Shown here: piece by piece, positions 36,401 through 49,599 of the stretch
How positions within the stretch are numbered: position 1 is the first letter of the stretch
How the letters are laid out: the number at the start of each line of letters is the position of its first letter
Source of the DNA: Echinococcus granulosus
Lineage: Eukaryota; Platyhelminthes; Cestoda; Cyclophyllidea; Taeniidae
Length of the DNA stretch: 64,000 bases
NCBI RefSeq assembly: GCF_000524195.1
Contig: NW_020170387.1
Location: 1,648,021 to 1,712,020 of the forward strand
Direction of reading: 5' to 3'
The notes under the pieces: generated by a model
Database searches by the model: none
Seen by the model: the letters and a program-made list of their open reading frames with translations, nothing else
What the model was told of the DNA's origin: nothing
Position numbers and translations under genes: made by a program

Positions 36401-39400
36401 AATTGGGAAGATCACCCACACTTGAAGCGTGTTATTATCAAAAAGAGTAGTTCGCGCCTCTAATGCATAAGGGCGGACACCGTTTCAATGGACATCTCGC
36501 ATGATACCAATATAATATCCTGTAGATCAAGTCAACTTATAGAATCCTAAGCTCTGTTCAACCAATGGGGATCACATCAGAATGTGCCCTAGGTTTAGGC
36601 AGAATTTCAGGCAACTAATTAGCTATTGAAACTGAGCACTTTTATCTCCTGACTTATTTACATATTTAACCCATGTATTTGCATAGGGACGTTTTCTTTA
36701 CTCCTAACGCATTCTTCTCTGTGATAGAGCTTAGCTATGCATGAGCATTTCGTTGCACTTCTCCAAAAAATGTTTCTGTTTTAAACACAGTCTACTTCTT
36801 ATAAAAACTAGTCGACTTCGGATTCAGCAGGTAGGAACGAATCAGCGCTTTCATGCTAATTCATTTTTCGTATTATTTTGAACGCAAACACACATCGTAT
36901 AAAGTTGTGAATAAAAGGCAAACTGAAAAGCGTCAAAACACTGCATTTGGATTTCCCCTGCAAAAACAATGTTGCTAAACTGGAGAATAAAATCCCAAAT
37001 AATGCCTATCACCATGATGAATTGATAAAAATGCATATACATACATTTTTAGGATTCGCTAAGAAGGCCAACTATTCTTTAATCAAAAGTCCCGCCCCTT
37101 GGTAACACTTTTACTTTTATTAAGCAAATAAGTCTTTGGAGAGGAAATAATGCAATGCCATAATACCTAGGCACCACCTAAGAATCTCCAGTCACCCGCA
37201 ATTTTCGATTATCCTCATCGTCGTATGTGACAATTTCTAGGCGTGTAATAGTACCACCTATACACTATAATCTACAAACCTAGAGGTATCTGCATAATTA
37301 TATCCCAGCTATATTAAATTTTAATTCATCTTTCGTTGTAATGGCAAATAGTAACATTAGCCTTCAAGCCTCTCTGTTCAAAGGTACATATTTCGAAGTC
37401 ACTCAACGTCAGTCACCGCCTTAAAACATCTTCACCAGGCATTAGAATTTCTTTATGTAAAAATAAAGTAAAACCTTTACCCTTTTATTTAAAAGCCACA
37501 GATTTGTTACCCATGCCATGATAATCTACCTTTCTTCAATATTTACAGTAGAAGTGGTAAACTGATAAAGGATATGACACTTGCCATATGTATGCTATTC
37601 CAAAATTTTTTGGAAGGAAGACGAAGCATTTTAAGTTGCCGCCTGTCATAAATGTGCAAAAACTTCTGGAATGTTAGGAGACATGCACTTTAAATAGTTG
37701 ATTATAAAATTGAGTCACTTTGAATTACACTACTTTTACCAACGTTAGTCCTTGTTGCACTTGATAATATTTTCTTTCTTCACCTGTCATTCGTGTTTTG
37801 TTTTGTTCAACAACTATGGAATTAATATTTAGGCTGGGGATTTGTTCTTATGCACAAAGCAACCCTTTTTACCATGGTTACAATTGTCGGAGAATATGGC
37901 GACTCTGTTTAAGCTTTGATGTTAACTACTACCTGCTAACAAGGCTATGACTTTTCGGTACAAATGTGTCAAATCAGGACAAGTATAGCTATCTTAATAT
38001 TTGGCTCCCCGAGTAAAGTTCACGAATAGCAATTTTGGGAGAAAGTGATTCTTAAACTCAATTTCGTGTCTTTACAACAATTCAATTAGAAAATGCATCT
38101 TTCTTTGCGAGCCGACCCTTTTCCGCCTTGCTTGACTACAATTTTATTAAGCACTAATTCGGCATAGTTGTATCCCTTCATCATGTTTGCCAAGCAATTT
38201 AGCAATCCAGTGGTCAGAACGATGAAAAATTTGATGCCTTAATCAAATAATCAAGTTTTCAGTAACGAATACTGAAAGTTATTTAGAACCCAACGTAAAT
38301 GCATGGTTGAGGGATTTAATGTTCTGTCGTGAAGCTATTTTATGACCAAACTTGGTTTGCATTTATATTAACCTTCAGTGCCCTCAACACAGGCCTAATA
38401 AATAGTTGGGTGTAACAAGGCATTTAGCCTTCACTATTACCTGGAAACAGAATTCCTATTCAATACACGTAAATAAGGGAACCAACGCATAACAGAACTA
38501 TGTAATTCCGAAGCCGCATGTAACACTCATTCATTCTGTTGTTGGTTTTTGGTGTTTAAGTATACTGCATGACAAATGAAGTCTGTAGGACTGGCAAATC
38601 CTAAGAACCCTTAAGTTAAGAATGTCATTTACAAAAACCTTCAAGGAACTTACAAAAATCTCACTTTATCGATGTCTCCGATTAAAGCTTTATGCAGTAG
38701 ATGGCTTTCTTCGTAATAGTGGGTTAATTCCTCAATTACTTTTGCCCTTCGCATGCAGTGTGAATATAAATCATAAACCACGAAGGCACTTTAGTTCTGC
38801 GCAATATTAGCTTTTAAAAGTTGACATTTTCTCATCTTTCCTTCATAAAATTAGACTATTGCCGACCTCTTCTATGTGGAAATATTACATCATTTTAGGT
38901 CCATCTTTATATGTTGACCTCAGAAAGAACTGAATTTCTAATAGTATTTCATCGTTCATTTAACATTGAATATTTTTAAATAAATGAGTTGCAATGATGC
39001 TGATACTTAGGTCATATATGCAGCCGCTACGCTGTAAAGCTCATGACGTGCAGAAGTTAACAAACTTGATGAATGACCTCCAGTTATAAGTCTAACATCC
39101 GATTTCTTACGCCTAAAAGAAAAAATGAATAGGCAACCATCGTGTAAAATGACTGGGCTCTTTTATTCGTCTAATTTTCCGCACAGTGTCTACATGGAAT
39201 GAGCTGCGGCATTTCTTAAGACCAAGCTCTCCTAACCAAATACAGTCGCTTGGAGAGATCGAGTCAATAAAAGGATAAAGGATTTCATGGTTTTACGCCT
39301 TGGCTGCTAAGATATTCAGATAAAGGGGTGTCGTATCTTTAGACTTCCAGGCATTGATTAGATTGTTAAAATTTAAGTCATTTTTCTCTAACGACTGATT

Positions 39401-42400
39401 TGTTTAACCTACAAATCTAAATGTTTTCTAAATTATTCATCCTCTAATAGTAACTCTCGTAGTTAAATGACGATCAAAGCAAGTCTCCTTTCACTCCTTG
39501 GTAGTGGATTCCAAGTATAAACCACAAAATAATATGTTTTGTTTATACTGCCGCAGTCCTCATACTTTTAAGGCCCACAATAAAACAGGATAGGAGTTTT
39601 GTAACCTTATCTGAAAAAGAAGTAGTTGAAATCCAGAAGCTTACAACATATCTAGAAAGAAATATTCACCAGTTAATCTGTAATGATGTTTCTACTAATA
39701 GTCAGAATTCTGCTTTTGATGTCAAATAATTTTGACAAGCTATAATGCTAGCACACATTCAACGCGTCAGCATTGAACGTCAGTAATACGACAGGGCAGA
39801 GACCGTCGAGGTTTCGTGGTGACATCTTTGTCACGATTACGGTGCATTTTGTTTTCTTGTTTTATACTTTGGTTAGTTTGTAAAGCGACAAAGTATGGTA
39901 AAATAGATTTTATCACTTAAAGGGGAAAAGTAAATGAGTGATTCCTTTTGAATGAAGGGCTCACCCAATTCATCCTAAGTCTGTTATGAGATATTTCCTT
40001 TGATTTTACACAAATAAGCATATATACTGTGCCTGTAACAGCTTTTTTTATAACAAGCTTTTCGAGAATTCCAGTAAAGCACAGACTTATAGAAATATTC
40101 GATTCTTCCTCCCTAAAAACAAGCTTTGTAATTAGCTCTTTGTTAGCGTTATGGCGTCGAGGTTACCTTGCCCTTCCAAATGAGCCACAGTGCAACGGAT
40201 ATGAACAGATGATCTCCTTTTAGAATAAATGTTAATGTTCTTTGATGCTTTAACTGCTTAAAATCCCTGTTGTGTCAGCTTACAAACTTTAGAGATTGCA
40301 AATTCGAGACAAAGACAGCGTAAAAGCTTAAAAGACCTGGTTTACTTTATTTTGTTATATGCTGGATTTATTTCTTTGGTTAGCTGGGTGTGTCAGGGAG
40401 CTAGTAAATTTTCACAATTTTGTTGAGAAATTGTTAATCTAGTTTTAAAAGTTTTCATAAAAAACAGCACCGTCGCAAGTAACTTGCTATAATCAGTACA
40501 ATTCGTAAAATTCTTCAACTATTTGCGAAAAGTAAATATCTTTCTTCCGAGGAAGGTGCATAAAATAGAACAACAAATATCCGCTAAAAATTGGGGTTAA
40601 TATTAACTCAAAAGTGGTCAAATTGTTGTAAAAGTAGGAAGTCGTGGTTACCACTCGGTACCTTATTAATTCTTTAGGAGGTATTTTTTGAGAAGCACTG
40701 GCGCTCATAGAACTCGTCTCTGAGTTTTTCTCCCAAAGCATTTGACATATATGCAAAATCGTCTAATTTTCACAGAATGAAAGAAGGATTTTCAGTGTTC
40801 CATAGACCTGTGACTCTAGTTACCTATATAGGTTTCCTGGTTTTCTAGTATATTGATAAGGCTTTTAAGACTAATATGAGCCTGATACTCTAACTTAACG
40901 TCATAGAAGCCTGAGATTAAATGGTTTCCTACTTATATAACTTTTGGTGCATTTGCGTTAATTCTTTACACGATTTATTTCTAGATATATTTCGTCCCAA
41001 TGCATTGAGTAAAAAGTGCGTCCGATAATGTTTAATGACACTTTTTAACCATATAATCTCATTGCAGATAGAGCTATAATACTATTCAAGCTAAAAGGCT
41101 TAAAGCATTTAAAACGAGGGAAATCTAGAAGAGTTGTATGTTTTTGATAGTTAGGAGTTTGCCATTGTTTGTCACTTTGTTCCACTGATGTGATTTTTAG
41201 TGGTGCAAATGTCGGAAACTTGTGTATAGGAAGCTCTGAAGTCTTAATAGCCTATAAAATAAAGCAACATTACTATAATTATCTGCTTAATCACGAATCC
41301 ATCTATGGTATCGTGCTGTGCCTGCATTTTTGTTTGAGACTAACGGTGATTTTAACATAATACATTCTTGCTAGAATCTAAAAAACGACTTCTCTTCTAT
41401 TGTAGTTGTGGATCCTGGTAGTGCAACCAATCCTTCTAGGTACCACATCACTTTCCTCCGCTAACCAACTAAATTTTACTTATAACTTGTTTAAATGAAT
41501 GAAGTTTTTCGTTCAAGTAATCCCATGTACTTGCGCTGTCGTTAATTTGTCACGGCCGACTTAATGTTAGCAAACTTTTAGCATACAAGGCGATCCATTT
41601 CGATGATACCGAATGCTTCCGTGCATTTAATTAACCGATAGGGATCTAAAAATGAGCAATTGGTTTCCGCTGGCAAGTAAATCAATTTTCAACATAATAA
41701 TTGTATCAAGTACAATGCTAACTTTGCTAACATCTACTACAGTGATACGCATATACTCAAGCTCTTCTCTTCATTTGGAAGTGAGTAAGGCATAAAATCT
41801 AATGACAAGGCACCGATCATCTACTATCATATGACCGTTATTAAAGCTTGAGAGCAGAGATTTCCATGCGCGTAAGTCTATAATTAAACATTTTTACAAA
41901 AATGCCCGAAGTAAGGCGATGATTTAAAATTTTGTCTAAATGCCTATTTAGCCCCGCGGGCCATGCTGCTAAGTGTAGCCGCCCGACTCTCCTTTGCGTT
42001 AATAACAAATCTTTTTCTACTTTGCTGTGGCTTCTAACCACTTTAAAGAGGACGAAACGCACAGCAATTTTAAAGCAGACACATAATTATTATTCATGAA
42101 CATAGTGATTCATGCAGCTTTGTTTGGAAATGGATAAAGACAGTTGAACGCTAATAATTCATCTTCTTTTCAAATGCTTACAAAACGTAGTATTGCATTC
42201 AATTTTTCTTCAGACAAAGAATCTTGAAACACTGAAAAAATTGGTGTCCAAATTCAATTAAGTATTTATCGCATAGACGTGACAAAATGCGAATCCAGTA
42301 GGATAAAATTCATTTTATATACTCACATAGGCACAGATATCATTGAGTGTGCATCTATAGTTGAGAAAATCCAAAGGTTTCTCAATTTTCTGACCAGTAC

Positions 42401-45400
42401 ACATGGGTGAGCGCAATTAATGGACAGAGCTATGTGGAGAAGTGTTGGAGAAGGGACGTCTTCAGGGTTGTTCAATCCATCAAATTTAATCAAATAAACC
42501 GGATCATTTGTATTTATTTTGTCTATATTCCTTGCAACTATTTTGCGGAATTAAAGGCTGAATGAATCTACTATTTAACTTTCTGTTTTTATCCTACATC
42601 AAGGCGATTATGTCTCAGATACATTGTCCCTCGGCCCATTTGTTGCAGCTGTCAACTATTGCGGCTGGATTTTACCATTGACTCCTATTCCTCAATGAGG
42701 TCTATTTATTTGTGTACTCTTTGGTTAAAAGAACAAGGCTAGTTGTTTAGATTGAGGATTTTGGCATAAGGAAGTAAGGCCCAGTAAAACTATCAGATTC
42801 GAAATAAAAAAGATATTCTTTGTGGTAAGTGTTAACTTCGATGAGTGAATTCTTTCCTATTAACCAAGTAATTAATCATCGTGAAATTCTGTAACCTTTC
42901 CAAAACACCCAATCCATCTTTATTTACTTTGCAATTGGTTTTTTTATCCAACTAAATTTTAAATAAATTTTACAAACCTTAATTTATGCAATCGAAGGCG
43001 GTGGGAATCTCCTCCTGTAGTGAGAAAAATTCTTTTTTCAGTCTAGGTTAGGTAAAGCAAATTTACCATGTTCTTCTTTCTCAACAGGTGAACCCACTTA
43101 AATGCTCCCACTAATTTCATATTGTTCTCTTTGTGCTACTTTACTTAATGTGCTTCATTCCTAGAGTTTTGTGGACCGGTGGTGGTATTCACATCGTTTT
43201 GAGATCCCTCTACCACTGACCACCAACGAAAACAATGGGCATTAAATTCAAACTAATGCGGAATTATTCTATGAATGCCTTATTCTCCCCCCTTTCTTAA
43301 TAAAAGTCGTCTCATTTCTTTATTTTTTAGAAAAAGTTTATACTGCGTTTTCATTACGCTCAAACTGGGAAGAGTCTGAAAAATTATTACAGTCCACTTT
43401 AAATAAAGAAAGGAATATTAAATTACTGCTAGATAATTCCAAATCTATTGGTAAGCGTAGGCTTTCTAAAATCATGCTTGCTTTAAAAAGAGCTGAGATC
43501 TTGCATCATTGTGTTTTGTTGAGTTTAAGCACTACATCACTTAACAATCCAAGTTGATTTAAACTAGCTATTCGGTCTATTCCTTGTCTAACTTTAAATC
43601 ACAAATCCTGTTTGCTTTTTGTGCTGTAAGCTAAGCCAGCGGGCCTCAAACTTCTTCTGTACGCAATTTTTAGGGTCTTTTTATCACTTTTCCTATCCAT
43701 TCCTGCCAATACCACATCTAGTACTGTCTTATGTATCAACCTGCAAGCCATGTGTTTACTCCATAACCCATTCAACCTTTTGTTTTATAAAAGGTTCAAG
43801 ATTTCAAAATCGAGTATGTGTCGTTTTCGGGAGAATTTTACTCCATCCTTAGTTATAAAATTAACATTTTTAAAATTACATTCAAAGGAAATCGGCTACA
43901 TAGACCACCTTTAGACTGGCTCACTTTTAGTGAGTAAAGGAAATGTGCTCTCTCAAAAACTTTTTATTGAATAGCATATTGATTGTGCCTTGCTGGAGCT
44001 GCCTTGGATTCCTAAACCTTCTACATATAAACCTTTAAGGTAATACAGCGCCAGGTCAACTGACAACTCATTCGGGTACGGGAAGCGAGGTGTCGATTCT
44101 GTCACAATACATTTGGCGCAGCAACGTTTGCCTATTTTTAGTTACCAAAAGTGCTAAATCTGCGATAAAAACGCTAAGGTTTGCAAAACATAAAAGTTAG
44201 GTGTTTTACCAAAAGATAGCAATACGATGGCTTTGTTGATGAAGTAACTTTCCTATTTTAGGTAAATTTTGTTTAATTCTAACTACGAGAATTTTTAATA
44301 ACAAGTTTGGTAACAGGCTCCAAATCCCTATAAGAGCTTTTCTTTGGCTGCTGTGTAAATTCAATATACTTTTAGGACACTGTGGTTAGTTTTTGACTAA
44401 TTAATCCTATCGAACCAATGGATCATAGGCCAATTCAGAGTTCTACCAACAGCGGATAATGTGATGCGTTGGTGTCTTTTTTAACCCCAGACTTTGGTAA
44501 AGGAACCGTTTAGGCTCTCCGCCATTGCACCTTCGTCGGGTAGGCTGGCCTATGAGCCATGTCAGTTGCCCCCAGCCGAAATTTATCCCAAACGCATATA
44601 CATTCTGTCCGAGTATTATGTATTCCTTCGTCTTCAGAAAGGTGTCGGTACGTTGCATGTAAATATACCAGCTGCCGTTCAAATGGTCCTGTAGAGCGGA
44701 GTTCTTGCTTGTTTTAGAGCGAAATTTCTAAAAATTTGTTTTTAAGTCTCATTATAAGGATAAAATTTTGTTAGCCATTAAGTTACGCATAATTATCTTT
44801 CAGCTAATTATTTCATCACTGCGAAAAAATTGTGTCCAAAGTGCATTTTCTAGTCGAACGTAACCCATGGTTTGTCCCTAGGAGGATTGTTTATGCAATT
44901 TGGTCGGGCTTTAACGCTCACTATTAAATCAATGCACTTAAAAACCATACTAACTATGAGCCACTTGACATTTATAAAGGGCCAAAGAAAATGTCAACTT
45001 AAAATTGTAAGTCTACGAATAGGCCAGCAATTTTGGTGCCCTCGGTAGTTTATGCGCTAAAAAAGCAGCATTTTTCTATCTCTCTATTCTGCCTTCGTTC
45101 CAAAAGCTACGCTTTATTCATCATAGCTTTATAAACGTATGCTTCTCTAACAGATCTGCATCTATCACTTTCTGCTCTGAATCGCTTATCTTTAGTAGTA
45201 TTCCTTCGTAAAGTTGAAGCTAATATATTTGTTTCGGTGTCCTTGCTCACTCATATTAAAGGTGGATTTTCAAAATTTCAACCGCAAAGTAGGCGTCTCT
45301 AAAAATTTATAAGTAATGCGCGCTTTGACCAAATTTTTGCTTATTTCGCAAATTTAAAGCAACTAGTAGAAGTAACCTCGTATTTTCAATCGATAGCTGA

Positions 45401-46666
45401 CTAGAGAATCCCTAAAAATGGTAGCTGTTTTCAAACAAGTCAAGCTGTAATTTACTCTTACATCAGTAGACTTGGATACTGCGTTTGATTTATGACCCTA
45501 TTATGCACAAAAAATACCGATTTAGGAAAATAACGGTAAAAAATGCTGCACAGGAAAATGTGAAATTAAATGCAGTGCTGATCTTGCCCCGTAAATTTCA
45601 TTTGGCTTAATGTAGCTGCACTCGAAACAGAGCACGCTGCATATGTTAATTAATGATCCCCTTGTATTTTGAGATTTTCCTGTATTTTTTGTGATTTTTA
45701 AATTTCATTTACTTTCACTTAGCTAATTTTATCGTACAATCACATTAACTGCTTTTATCCATTGGGTGCATATAAAATGAGACGTTATTTACTTTTAGCG
45801 ACTCATTTAGACACTTTGCCACCATTATTTCTGTTGAGATAGCATCTCGACAATTAGTGCTTTCTTTGCCAGTTACTTAAAAGTGTCAAGGAGCTGTTTC
45901 TTAATCTATGAATTTGTGGGACTCGTTTGTTTTAAAGGACAGTTAAGGCTACGGCATTAAAACATAAGACTCAGTCAGTATAATCCTGCACCACGGCTTT
46001 TTGGTCAATAGGGCGCGCACCGTTAAAGAGCTTGAATGACCATTTATCTTGCTTTATTTCGAGGAAAAATAAACCATTACAGTTCAGATTTTCTCATCTT
46101 ATGATGATGTTATGCCGTTCAAAAGCGCTGATGCAATTAGTCTCATGCATTTTTTGCATTGCAAAGTCCACCAATCTATTTTCAACACAATTTGATGTGA
46201 CCGATTGCCATAAATTGACAAGTAGCATCTGTTTGATGCTAATAGCTAAAGTGTTCAATTCACGGTAGTTGAGCTTGTTTTATTTTTTCTTGTTAGCTTT
46301 TGCCTCCTCCAAGTAAAATGATGGTAAAATGGGCGGTAGGTTTCTGTGAGACGATGGTGTATTTTATTATGTTCATTGTGGTTTCGCATTACCCAACGCT
46401 CTATTTGCACCAATAGGGCTCTCCGTAACTCAACCACTGCATGCTTTCAATGCTCCAAATCTTAAATCATAGTGCTATGCTTTTTAATTAAAAAAATGCA
46501 AGTAGGATTTACAACATACATTCTTTCTATCCTTTTTATTTCAAAGAATCGGCGTTATGTTCCGTCTTACCATATTATGCTATTTTTAAGTCATTTCACC
46601 CTTGGCTGTTTCAGAGTTTATAAATTCAGAATTGAAGACCCCTTTAAGGACCTTTTAAAAATATAA
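33411..46666 (+). CDS. tentative multi-exon gene, unrecognised
   Basis: I do not recognise this gene. Exon-like patches on the + strand are flanked by AG/GT: 33411-33498 (starts at an ATG), 35403-35440, 36082-36177, 37053-37101, 39011-39082, 39573-about 39720, 43331-43450, 43794-43813, 44491-44647, 45154-45288, 45554-45590 and 46615-46666 (stop). From 43331 to the end all phases agree. The first three also agree, but the links between 36177 and 43331 are not fully consistent and probably miss exons. The middle reads heptad-like (VQKLTNLMNDL, EKEVVEIQKLTTYLERNIHQ), suggesting a coiled coil. An AATAAA follows the stop by about 35 bases. With free choice of splice sites, phase agreement is weak evidence, so this is a hypothesis. 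Confidence 0.3.
34716..35076 (-). CDS. small two-exon membrane-protein candidate
   Basis: On the reverse strand an ATG at 35074-35076 starts a 19-nt exon ending before GTGAGC. An 82-bp intron (34976-35057) joins in phase to a frame running to a stop at 34716-34718: 92 residues in all. One hydrophobic helix (YALICSAVFFIILVLY) is followed by a region with two cysteines (ENCDFKLVGFRARVHC). No family recognised. If real it would be nested on the opposite strand within an intron of the tentative + gene. A chance open frame is the alternative. Confidence 0.25.
36082..36177 (+). CDS. candidate internal exon of the unrecognised + gene
   Basis: 32 codons (PQNFPGDERGHNTWAENVLP, YRSTITEPYLP) after acceptor attgattatagag and before donor GTAAAC, GC-richer than the surroundings. 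An acceptor two bases earlier (36079) is equally possible and changes the phase. Confidence 0.33.
43331..43450 (+). CDS. candidate internal exon of the unrecognised + gene
   Basis: Strong acceptor tattttttag and donor GTAAGC around 39 open codons (TAFSLRSNWEESEKLLQSTL, ERNIKLLLDNSKSI), helical and heptad-like. Phase 1 in and out. A 20-nt micro-exon at 43794-43813 (donor GTATGT) bridges phase to the next exon. Confidence 0.38.
44491..44647 (+). CDS. candidate internal exon of the unrecognised + gene
   Basis: The best exon-like patch of this interval: GC near half in AT-rich surroundings, acceptor tcttttttaaccccag, donor GTACGT (or GTGTCG six bases earlier, same phase). It reads EPFRLSAIAPSSGRLAYEP and YPKRIYILSEYYVFLRLQKG. 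No domain recognised. The reverse strand is open as well (44443-44682). Confidence 0.4.
45154..45288 (+). CDS. candidate internal exon of the unrecognised + gene
   Basis: Acceptor gcttctctaacag, 44 open codons (LSALNRLSLVVFLRKVEANI, THIKGGFSKFQP), donor GTAGGC. Phase 1 to 1, compatible with the exon at 44491-44647 and with the short exon at 45554-45590. Confidence 0.33.
46615..46666 (+). CDS. candidate last exon of the unrecognised + gene
   Basis: Good acceptor cttggctgtttcag, then VYKFRIEDPFKDLLKI and TAA. The phase accepts the exon ending at 45590, restoring a Pro codon. The poly(A) signal follows closely. Confidence 0.3.
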
Positions 46667-46699
46667 CGGAACCGTGTTGTCTTTAACTTATCACTTAAA

Positions 46700-46705
46700 A
46701 ATAAA
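46700..46705 (+). terminator. AATAAA after the candidate last exon
   Basis: Canonical poly(A) signal 34 bases after the TAA at 46664-46666. Such hexamers are frequent in AT-rich DNA. Confidence 0.3.
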
Positions 46706-46709
46706 CTTG

Positions 46710-49240
46710 CCTATATTGTTGCACAAAATCTAGGATGTTAATGTTTAATTCCTCGAATGTTTGAGGTACTTTGAGAATTGTATTACTGCATACATGAAAT
46801 AAATATCCCCCAGTCCTTATTTTACTTGCGCTTATTTCTCTCTCACAGGGCAGCAGAGGGTTAAGTCCAATTAGATAGTTCTACTTTTAAGAAGTATTTT
46901 AATGACTCAAGAGGCGATGTAAAAAGGTGATCGCCTTTAATCATACTAAAAGTGCTACCGCAATTTTAATGCAATCAATTACGAGGACGCTAGATTATGA
47001 TCTGTCCAAATCACGTTGATTGAGATTAATGCGCTTGTGCAATACTCTTAGGAGCATTTGGCTGATTGACCAAGCTTTTATGAGAGGGTTAAATTTCCGT
47101 ATAGAATGAAGTTAGGGCATATGTAAGTTCCAAAATGCTGCAGAATGCCCGAGGTTACACCCACTCAGACGGCCATTTATTTTGATTCCCTTGATGCCCC
47201 ATAGAACGAGGGCATACTTCATATCCAAATTTATTTTCTTATATATTTAATCTCGATAGTTCTTCCACACTTTTCATGCGAAAGTAAGAATTTGCATAAA
47301 ATTTGCCTGAAAGGCCATAGCTGAAAACCTACCCTAGTCCCATTTTGCTTAATATATAAGTATACCTTGAAATAAAGGATGAAAACTATTCTCTTCTCCG
47401 CGTTTCCTTATAGGAGGTAAATTTGTGGCAAAATTCTAACCTCTTGCGCAACATCACAATGTCTCTTAATGCATATAGTCCATAAAGTTTGGTATATTTT
47501 AGATGATTTGTAGAAACTCTCCTTCTAACATTTTGCTTATCCCTTCAAAATTTGCCAACATTATTTTAAAGTGATTTACATTCCTCATGTGAAAACACCT
47601 GATGAATAATTTATTCAAAATGCTTGAACAAAACGTCTCTTGAAAAGAAATTAACGCAAGAGCAGAGTTAAGAAAAGTCAGCTTTCTCCTCTCAGAAAAT
47701 ACTAATACGAGTTCCATCATTACATGCTGCGTAGCATAAGTCCGCTAACGATCTTCCTCCTGGAGCAACAAATTACATAACGAATCTTTAGAAGTCCATT
47801 TTCATCCTCTTTACAAAAATTATTTTGGAATAAGAAATATGAAAGCTCAACTTTAAAAGGCGTGTCATTTAACCTGGTTACCAGTTATCTTCCAATAAAG
47901 AACAATTTACGGAATTTCGTACATCCTTTGTGTTTTACTACCTTATTTCATTTTACATTTTCTTAGGTTAATCCATTAAATTACGCCACCGCAACCTCCA
48001 GTTGTGCCGATGAGCACACCCGCGGGGTTTCATGAATCAGGTTGGCACGTAGCTGCCACATGCTGGTACGATGAAAACGTAGTTTGACTAGTCATTTTGG
48101 AAATGAAATGTTCAAAGTCCCCTTTAATTACAGTTACGAAGCAGTGATTTCCTCTTAATGGAAATTTTAAAATTTAATCCGAAGTAAGTCAAGTTTAGGC
48201 CACAAAAAGTGCCCATTTTGAAATGCTTTCCTTAGCCACAGAAACAGCGCGCATTATTCTCCTCGTGCATGAACATTCAAAGAGAAATTAAAAGAGATGT
48301 GGTCTTTTCTTTGTTTAAATGAATAGCTTCGCCTTCCCATGTTGCCGAGGCCCGTGTTTGTTTATTTTTAACCGCCCATTAGGAAATCAAGGTGATTTAT
48401 GCACTACTTTATTCGCCTTACTGTTCTTTTGCAATGATTTAGACAAGTTTTTGAAAAGCGTATCCTTCATTGTTTATTATTTAATAATTAGGTCAAATGG
48501 TTTACGCTTAAAATAAGACCCCAAAAATACCTTAACACTAACATGGAGTGAGGAAAATTGGCGGGACTTTTCTCCGCAACTTATCAATATATTTAATAGC
48601 TGTATTAAAGCACTCATGTTTTATAACTCTATGGTTCATTTAGTCATGCCTTTTTGAGCCTCTCTCAATAACAAAGCATTTTTTATTTAGAATATATGTA
48701 CTTTAATTATTGGGCCCTCGTCCTATACTAATATTAAGACATTGAGGAATGCTCTTTAAATTGGGAAACAAATAATCACAGGTGGTGAGATTATCTTAAT
48801 TCTCACTTTTGGAGAAGTTAACGAGTTTTTTAGGAATCTCGAGAAGTCCCTTAAACGTTTCGAAGTTTTTGTTTATCACTTTCGCTACTGATAGAGAATC
48901 GATGTCTGCAAATTTTTTCGAGGTAGTAGATGTACTCACGTGTGAATGTCAGTTTTTTTGTGCAACAATTTTGCAAACATTTTGACTTACGCACCACAGA
49001 CTGACAATATGTAAATCTGACATGTGACTAAGTCTTGTCATCAAGTTCTTCGACGGAAGTATTTCACTACCCTTATTATTAAGGGATTTATGTGCTATTT
49101 GGAGAGACGCAATGTAATTATACAATAGTATAATCCTTCTTTACTTTAAAAATTGTCCTTCAACTATTTCCCACAGCACGTAGATTTTATGGAAAATAAT
49201 GAAAAGAACTAAAATGGTTTACTTCCACTTGTTAATTTTG
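46710..49240. other. AT-rich stretch, no gene seen
   Basis: Mostly low-GC sequence. A GC-rich patch at 47967-48075 is open on both strands and follows an acceptor-like tract, but no donor or family supports it. Confidence 0.5.
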
Positions 49241-49246
49241 TTTATT
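49241..49246 (-). terminator. AATAAA after the reverse-strand candidate exon
   Basis: TTTATT on the + strand, that is AATAAA on the reverse strand, 30 bases beyond the TAA at 49276-49278. Confidence 0.33.
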
Positions 49247-49275
49247 TTAGTCCAGGTATCCCTTTTCATAAAAGT

Positions 49276-49599
49276 TTACAAACCATGCCTCGGAAATAAC
49301 ATGTATTTTTTAATAGCGGCTTGAAGATGCGAGGTATTTATTATCTGACTCGGTGACTGTGCATGAATGTACAATCGCCGTGCATCCGCCAGGCTATCGA
49401 CCGCAGAAATTGTGGATTTTGTGCCCATCATCAGCGTGTGGCTGGTTTTACATCTACTTTTTGTGTTCATCTTTGCTTTTACCTCGAGATTTTGCCAGGG
49501 TGACCAGCAGGTCTGAGGCATTTGGTCGTGGTCATCATTAACAATTGCTGACCACAATGAACCGCTGTTATGTTGTGTGGGCAGTGGCTCCACTGCAGC
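49276..49599 (-). CDS. candidate last exon of the reverse-strand gene
   Basis: A GC-richer island with a 105-codon reverse frame (SAIVNDDHDQMPQTCW, STISAVDSLADARRLYIHAQ) ending in TAA at 49276-49278. A reverse-strand AATAAA (49241-49246) lies 30 bases past the stop. A second reverse frame overlaps (49479-49667). No domain recognised; a decayed mobile element is an alternative reading. Confidence 0.35.
   Translation of the reverse strand, partial: AAVEPLPTQHNSGSLWSAIVNDDHDQMPQTCWSPWQNLEVKAKMNTKSRCKTSHTLMMGTKSTISAVDSLADARRLYIHAQSPSQIINTSHLQAAIKKYMLFPRHGL

Noticed and set aside
41841..42062. GC-rich patch checked for a tRNA or short gene
   Set aside because: No cloverleaf or B-box sequence, and the open frames on both strands show no splice or family support.
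42364..42570. Start-less + frame of about 65 codons (FSDQYTWVSAINGQSYVEKC)
   Set aside because: Considered as a retroelement remnant, but no reverse transcriptase or integrase motif could be seen.
47967..48075. GC-rich patch with frames VNPLNYATATSSC (+) and QLRANLIHETPRV (-)
   Set aside because: A good acceptor but no donor, and no family match on either strand.
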